This document shows positions 47,790 to 53,801 of a DNA stretch of 53,801 bases, piece by piece; positions within the stretch are counted from its first letter, which is position 1, and each line of letters begins with the position of its first letter. A program made the position numbers and the translations under genes. The notes below the pieces were generated by a model. It worked only from the letters and a program-made list of their open reading frames with translations. It ran no database searches and was not told the origin of the DNA. This DNA comes from Nemertoderma westbladi (taxonomy: Eukaryota; Xenacoelomorpha; Nemertodermatida; Nemertodermatidae), in assembly GCA_032718475.1 (NCBI GenBank), contig JAUCBJ010002606.1, forward strand, positions 1 to 53,801, given 5' to 3'.

Positions 47790-48303
47790 GAGTTTAAGTA
47801 GTTTAATTATTGGCCTTGGCAGGAATGCAAGCTGTGAATCGTGCGAACCCTATACTTCTGCCAGAATGTTGTTACCAAAATGAAAGGTAAATATTTATAC
47901 ACTAATTCGCACTTAATTAACTATCATACTAAAGTCGCACAATAAACAATAAACACGCACCACATGTATTATTGGTTGTGGTGTTGGTGTTACAAAATAA
48001 ACAATGGTGATTATGGGCACTACTAGTTTAAATTGTCATTGAACAATAACCTTTAGCGTTGCGTTCTAAATCACAACCTCCACCACTAAAATCGTAGAAA
48101 ATAAAATTCATCACTTTGTTCCTAAATTGTAAACTGCAAATTTTGTTCGACTCACAGCGAACCTTGTTCATATTATTACGAACACTGTTCCTGTTTTAGC
48201 AACTCGTCTGTTATAAATAAATCGCTAGCAAAACTATAATTGTTAACTTTGTTCCGTCCTAATAAAGCGAATTTTGTTTATTCCAAATACAGACATACAA
48301 GCA
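47790..48303. other. Spacer with inverted, diverged relatives of the array 9 unit
   Basis: Words such as CACTTTGTTCCTAAATTG, GCAAATTTTGTTCGAC, GCGAACCTTGTTCATATT, ACTTTGTTCCGTCCTA and GCGAATTTTGTTTATTCC lie between about 48113 and 48283. They resemble the reverse complement of the array 9 unit (GCGAACTTTGTTCCTATT). No gene. Confidence 0.6.
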
Positions 48304-50509
48304 ACAGGAACGAAGTTCATAATAATAGGAACAAAGTTCGCCCAAAAAGCAATAGGAACAAAGTTCGCCCAAAAAGCAATAGGAACAAAGTTCGCCCAAA
48401 AAGCAATAGGAACAAAGTTCGCCCAAAAAGCAATAGGAACAAAGTTCGCCCAAAAAGCAATAGGAACAAAGTTCGCAAAAATACAATAGGAACAAAGTTT
48501 GCAAAAATGCAATAGGAACAAAGTTCGCAAAAAAAGCAATAGGTAGAAAGTAAGAATAGGAACAAAGTTTGCAAAAATGCAAGAGGAAAAGAGTTCGCAA
48601 AAATGCAATATTAACAAAGTTCGCTAAAAAACCAATAGGTACAAAATTCGCAAAAAAAGCAATAGGAACAAAGTTCGCAAAAAAAGCAATAGGAACAAAG
48701 TTCGCAAAAATGCAATAGGAACAAAGTTCGCAAAAAAGCAATAGGAACAATGTTCGCAAAAATGCAATCGGAACAAAGTTCGCAAAAATTCAATAGGAAC
48801 AAAGTTCTCAAAAAAAGCAATAGGAACAAAGTTCGCAAAAATGCTATAGGAACAAAGTTCGCAAAAATTCAATAGGAACAAAGTTCTCAAAAAAAGCAAT
48901 AGGTAGAAAGTAAGAATAGGAACAAAGTTTGCAAAAATGCAAGAGGAAAAGAGTTCGCAAAAATGCAATATTAACAAAGTTCGCTAAAAAACCAATAGGT
49001 ACAAAATTCGCAAAAAAAGCAATAGGAACAAAGTTCGCAAAAAAAGCAATAGGAACAAAGTTCGCAAAAATGCAATAGGAACAAAGTTCGCAAAAAAGCA
49101 ATAGGAACAATGTTCGCAAAAATGCAATCGGAACAAAGTTCGCAAAAATTCAATAGGAACAAAGTTCTCAAAAAAAGCAATAGGAACAAAGTTCGCAAAA
49201 ATGCAATAGGAACAAAGTTCGCAAAAAAGCAATAGGAACAAAGTTCGCAAAAAAAGCAATAGGAACAAAGTTCGCAAAAAAAGCAATAGGTACAAAGTTC
49301 GCAAAAAAAGCAATAGGAACAAAGTTCTCAAAAAAAGCAAATAGGAACAAAGTTCACAAAAATGCAATAGGAACAAAGTTTGCAAAAAAAAAAGCAATAG
49401 GTACAAAATTCGCAAAAAAAGCAATAGGAACAAAGTTCGCAAAAAAAGCAATAGGAACAAAGTTCTCAAAAAAAGCAAATAGGAACAAAGTTCACAAAAA
49501 TGCAATAGGAACAAAGTTTGCAAAAAAAAAAGCAATAGGTACAAAATTCGCAAAAAAAGCAATAGGAACAAAGTTCGCAAAAATGCAATAGGAACAAAGT
49601 TCGCAAAAAAAGCAATAGGAACAAAGTTCGCAAAAAAAGCAATAGGTACAAAGTTCGCAAAAAAAGCAATAGGAACAAAGTTCGCAAAAATGCAATAGGA
49701 ACAAAGTTCGCAAAAAAAGCAATAGGAACAAAGTTCGCAAAAAAAGCAATAGGTACAAAGTTCGCAAAAAAAGCAATAGGAACAAAGTTCTCAAAAAAAG
49801 CAAATAGGAACAAAGTTCACAAAAATGCAATAGGAACAAAGTTTGCAAAAAAAAAAGCAATAGGTACAAAATTCGCAAAAAAAGCAATAGGAACAAAGTT
49901 CGCAAAAAAAGCAATAGGAACAAAGTTCTCAAAAAAAGCAAATAGGAACAAAGTTCACAAAAATGCAATAGGAACAAAGTTTGCAAAAAAAAAGCAATAG
50001 GTACAAAATTCGCAAAAAAAGCAATAGGAACAAAGTTCGCAAAAATGCAATAGGAACAAAGTTCGCAAAAAAAGCAATAGGAACAAAGTTCGCAAAAAAA
50101 GCAATAGGTACAAAGTTCGCAAAAAAAGCAATAGGAACAAAGTTCTCAAAAAAAGCAAATAGGAACAAAGTTCACAAAAATGCAATAGGAACAAAGTTTG
50201 CAAAAAAAAAGCAATAGGTACAAAGTTCGCAAAAAAAGCAATAGGAACAAAGTTCTCAAAAAAAGCAATAGGAACAAAGTTCTCAAAAAAAGCAATAGTA
50301 ACAAAGTTCGCAAAAAAAGCAATAGGTTGAAAGTAAGAATAGGAACAAAGTTTGCAAAAAAAGCAATAGGTAGAAAGTAAGAATAGGAACAAAGTTTGCA
50401 AAAATGCAACAGGAAAAACGTTCGCAAAAAAACAATAGGAACAAAGTTCGCAAAAAAACAAAATGATAATGAACAAAGTTCTCAAAAACAGCTATAAGAA
50501 CAAAGTTCG
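48304..50509 (+). repeat. Array 9: ~27-bp minisatellite, about 80 copies
   Basis: The unit contains AATAGGAACAAAGTTCGC followed by an A-rich tail (AAAAAAAGC, AAAAATGC or CCAAAAAGC), so the length varies from 25 to 30 bp. A block of about 300 bp at 48541-48840 recurs almost exactly at 48901-49200, a 360-bp shift. The many Leu/Phe-rich minus-strand frames (LRTLFLLLF type) and Lys/Asn-rich plus-strand frames arise from the 27-bp period. Confidence 0.96.
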
Positions 50510-51138
50510 AATTGGATTTCGAATTGGAAAATTGGCACATCCAAATTCATAATCTAAAAAACTACTGCAACTGTGTGAGTACGTCATAATAAACAGTGTA
50601 AATGTAACATGAGACTCAGTCAGACAGTACTGATAAATTGGACTTGTTCGAGGTTGAGTTTGTGTTGGGAACACCTAATATATTTAATTTAAAGTGGAAT
50701 CATTATCATTGAATCTTTAATCACTGTAAAGCGAAGGCAATTCAAGGCAAATCAAAATAGTTTTTGATGTCGTGCACGCTTCATGCCACATTGTCTAGCT
50801 GGCTACATACAGCATTAAATAAAGCAATACCCTATGGGCTATCGGAGTTCTTCTGTCATATGGTCTGGGTTGTCTACCACTTATCTAACATACATATAGG
50901 TGACCCCGTCAAACCAACTAATGAGCATATCGCTAGTAAAAGGTAAAAAAAGATGAGATAAGTAATAAATAATATTTATACTAAGTCTGAAATTAATTAC
51001 AGAATAGCAGTGTAGTCACCTACACCGCCTACACGTTCGTGGGGAGTTGGCCCAGGCTTAAGTAAGGAAGCTTAGTATAACAGCTACAACTATTTCACAC
51101 ATTGCCCTAGTCGCACTTTAGAGGGAGACTGCTGGGCA

Positions 51139-51165
51139 CCCCCCCCCCCCCCCCCCCCCCCCCCC
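51139..51165. repeat. Homopolymer tract C27
   Basis: Twenty-seven consecutive C on the plus strand (G27 on minus), a strong G-quadruplex former. The exact length may be a sequencing estimate. Confidence 0.85.
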
Positions 51166-51543
51166 ATTATATGTCAGCCTTTCCTGACCTCAGATATACC
51201 AAGTTTGGTTTAATTTCATCAAACATTGCGAGAGGTTGTTAAAGTTCAGAGCGGTCGCTTACTCTGAGGCTGCTACTGTAGAACTTAACTTAATAAGATA
51301 GCGACACAACATGGTGTACCACAGCACTATGAACTTGCGGCTCTACATCGTAAAAGTAAACACCAAAAATATAATATAGGGGAATAAACTTTCATTGGTA
51401 ATTAAGTAAAAGTTAAGCTACTACAGATCCCAGTGTGGTAGGGTAGGTGTAAAAGTTACGCAGATAGCTGACAACCATTATTATGAACAAAGATTAAATC
51501 GTCCTTTCCCATAGCGTGTAAAACTACATCTTGGAATTTACAC

Positions 51544-51630
51544 CACAGTGTACCAGGTGTATAGGTGTAGGCACAGTGTACCAGGTGTAGGCACAGTGTA
51601 CCAGGTGTATAGGTGTAGGCACAGTGTACC
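51544..51630 (+). repeat. Short tandem repeat, 28/20-bp units
   Basis: CACAGTGTACCAGGTGTA recurs in three units. Two have an added TAGGTGTAGG (28 bp) and one is shortened (20 bp), then the repeat ends at CACAGTGTACC. Confidence 0.85.
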
Positions 51631-52257
51631 AAACATACTCAAGAAAATTTAGGTTCATAGTTGAAAAACAATTTTATCACGGCATTTATTTACTACTCTT
51701 TGTATTTGAAAGTTTCATAATCATATTTATCATTGGCAATAATTGAAAACGCGTAATAGAAATCAAAACCCACCTGTAAGAATGAATATTTGTGGTTTAC
51801 GATTTGCGAACAGTCAATACGAAGCTAATATACAAACATCAACAACGCATATAATTAATAATTAATTAAATAATTAATAAAAAAGATATTAGGCCTAAGT
51901 AATTATTGATTTGAAGAAATATGTATGCAATTAAATTTATTTATGTTTTTAAAGTCATAAAACGTAAAAATAAAAAATAAAAAATACCTACCAAATAGCT
52001 AACTAATACACAACAAGCGTCTGTGTGGAACCTTCCCAGGTGTAATTCCCCACTCAGATGGCCTGGGGCTTACAGACTAAGTGAGGTAATAGGCAGTTCT
52101 GATTGGAGGATGACACATTTTTAATGATATCTCAGGCGTTTCTATGCTATTGACATATATTTAATAAAATAAATCTTACATTGACAGACCGTCTTAAAGC
52201 AGGTCCGCATTTTGTGTTGGGAACTAGATAATTATTTTGTACATTGAATTTTACAAT

Positions 52258-52775
52258 GTCATCTGTGCACCTTGCACCTCCTTGGAGTTTTTGACATATA
52301 CATCTGTGCACCTTGCACCTCCTTAGACCTTGTGACATATACATCTGTGCACCTTGCACCTCGTTAGACCTTGTGACATATACATCTGTGCACCCTGCAC
52401 CTCCTTAGACCTTGTGACATATATATCTGTGCACCTTGCACCTCCTTAGACCTTGTGACATATACATCTGTGCACCTTGCACCTCCTTAGACCTTGTGAC
52501 ATATATATCTGTGCACCTTGCACCTCCTTAGACCTTGTGACATATATATCTGTGCACCTTGCACCTCCTTAGACCTTGTGACATATATATCTGTGCACCT
52601 TGCACCTCCTTAGACCTTGTGACATATATATCTGTGCACCTTGCACCTCCTTAGACCTTGTGACATATATATCTGTGCACCTTGCACCTCTTTAGACCTT
52701 GTGACATATATATCTGTGCACCTTGCACCTCCTTAGACCTTGTGACATATATATCTGTGCACCTTCATGCACCTT
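52258..52775 (+). repeat. Array 10: 41-bp minisatellite, about 12.5 copies
   Basis: The unit contains ATCTGTGCACCTTGCACCTC then CTTAGACCTTGTGACATATAT. Variation is mostly CATATACAT versus CATATATAT and TCGTTAG or TCTTTAG for TCCTTAG. The left-most copy is the most diverged (TTGGAGTTTTTGACATA). Confidence 0.95.
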
Positions 52776-53801
52776 CCTATAGGTCTACTCATAAATACAT
52801 CGCGGGTCGAACAAACTTCAGCCAACCTTTTACCTATTATTGCTATAGATAATTTTTATGGACATATATCATTCACAGTCCCTCGGTATATCTCATCTCT
52901 TAAACTATGTTCGTTACTTCATCCTAGTATCTTCGCTGAGGCTATGGTATTATCATTATGTCTGTCTATGATATGATATGATACGTTGCTAAAACTTGGG
53001 AGTAAACGTGGTAGGTTAGGTTGACAACCGACAGCCGTTAATTAATGCTAATTATAAATTGGGGGAGAAATGATCAGGTAACAATTAAACTTTTAGGTGG
53101 TAACAAAGGTTACCAGCTGCTATTATCCGTTGGCGGCGTATATTTACTTAACCTCTATCACATTCATAAAACCCGGGCATCGCATGTTTAACATATGATA
53201 GAACTCAACATCCACTTACTATAGGTCTGTAGTGTACAGTAGAACGATAAGGCTTCACAAATCGAGTCCGTCTGGACTGAGTTTTAGCGGGGTTCAGTGG
53301 TCTCTAGTGCCGCCGCGGAAATAGTGTAACACAAAAATTCACAAACAAAATGCTATTAAATGAATTAAAGCACTATTATAAAACCGTAAAGTTTGGTGTT
53401 TAAAGAGGATATCTCTACAGTATTAAAACTCATTCAATTGCTAAAGTATTACGACACTAGAGATCAGAGTTATCCAGCTGGTCATAACGACTTCTTAGCA
53501 ATAAAAAAACAGACGCCATTTATGATAAGCCAACCCAGCATAGCATTATTCGCTAAAAGTACCGCAACCATGCTCCGGAATAGGGCACTTATTTATTGCC
53601 ATTATCATTAAGTAATTATCATTATGGGTGATTTGCCATAGATAGTATATTTATTGTAGACAATGTGTTCTACTGTACAGTAAAACGTGGAAAGACGTCA
53701 CCAGGGGTTGAACAAGCGCCACTCCTAATACGGTACCGTTTCTACCTGCTGCTAACTATCTATATTTTATCAGCCATACTGTCGCCAGCCAGATGAGTAA
53801 A
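52776..53801. other. Unique spacer to window end, no gene recognised
   Basis: Short open frames of about 70 codons are present, but none shows a domain or codon pattern that I would call coding. TAGGTTAGGTTGAC near 53012 is a simple-sequence word only. Confidence 0.4.

Larger units (their letters stand above)
50510..52257. other. Unique AT-rich spacer, no gene recognised
   Basis: About 1.75 kb with no supported frame; the C27 tract and a small 28/20-bp repeat within it are listed separately. Possible weak relatives of array sequence are not evident. Confidence 0.4.

Noticed and set aside
48243-50485. Many Leu/Phe-rich and Lys/Asn-rich open frames over array 9
   Set aside because: They follow the 27-bp period and overlap on both strands with no non-repeat domain, so they are artefacts of the array.

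Overview
The window looks like nuclear DNA of an animal, probably an invertebrate, of unresolved clade. It has one long exon-like reading frame with plausible splice sites, fragments of a non-LTR retrotransposon, a tRNA-derived SINE, a complete LTR element and very many minisatellites. Nothing bacterial is present: no operons, no ribosome-binding-site-led gene runs and no CRISPR.

About half of the window (roughly 27.7 kb) is tandem repeat. I count ten unrelated major arrays with periods of 31, 29, 38/22, 30, 56, 25, 31, 31, ~27 and 41 bp, in that order. They are separated by short AT-rich stretches in which I see few or no genes. Most of the small open frames inside the arrays exist only because the period is a multiple of three.

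The main discovery candidate is a young LTR element at 18010-25222, on the minus strand, inserted into the 38-bp array. Its two 543-bp LTRs differ at one position by eye, it has a 5-bp target duplication (CCTTT), TG...CA ends and a G7AG polypurine tract. It carries two intact frames: a 484-residue charged protein, and an 844-residue protein with three perfect CCHC zinc knuckles and an upstream region that reads like a DEDD-family 3'-5' exonuclease fold. I find no reverse transcriptase, integrase, protease or tRNA primer site. It therefore looks like a recently mobile, protein-coding but pol-less element that would depend on a partner. The space between its two frames is itself a tandem array.

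Layout: 1-398 small duplication and inverted-repeat arm; 399-4243 array 1; 5059-7788 array 2; 7789-12831 sparse DNA with a LINE 3' fragment on minus; 12832-18009 and 25223-27812 array 3, split by the LTR element; 27902-28493 LINE fragment on plus with target duplication; 28888-30126 array 4; 31018-31330 fold-back region; 31807-34215 array 5; 34273-35999 array 6; 36.0-39.5 kb sparse DNA with a CACCGG hexamer run; 39509-41013 a long minus-strand exon of an unrecognised gene; 41449-45109 array 7, apparently in that gene's upstream intron; about 45.33-45.57 kb SINE; 46221-47789 array 8; 48304-50509 array 9; 51139-51165 C27 tract; 52258-52775 array 10; sparse DNA to the end.
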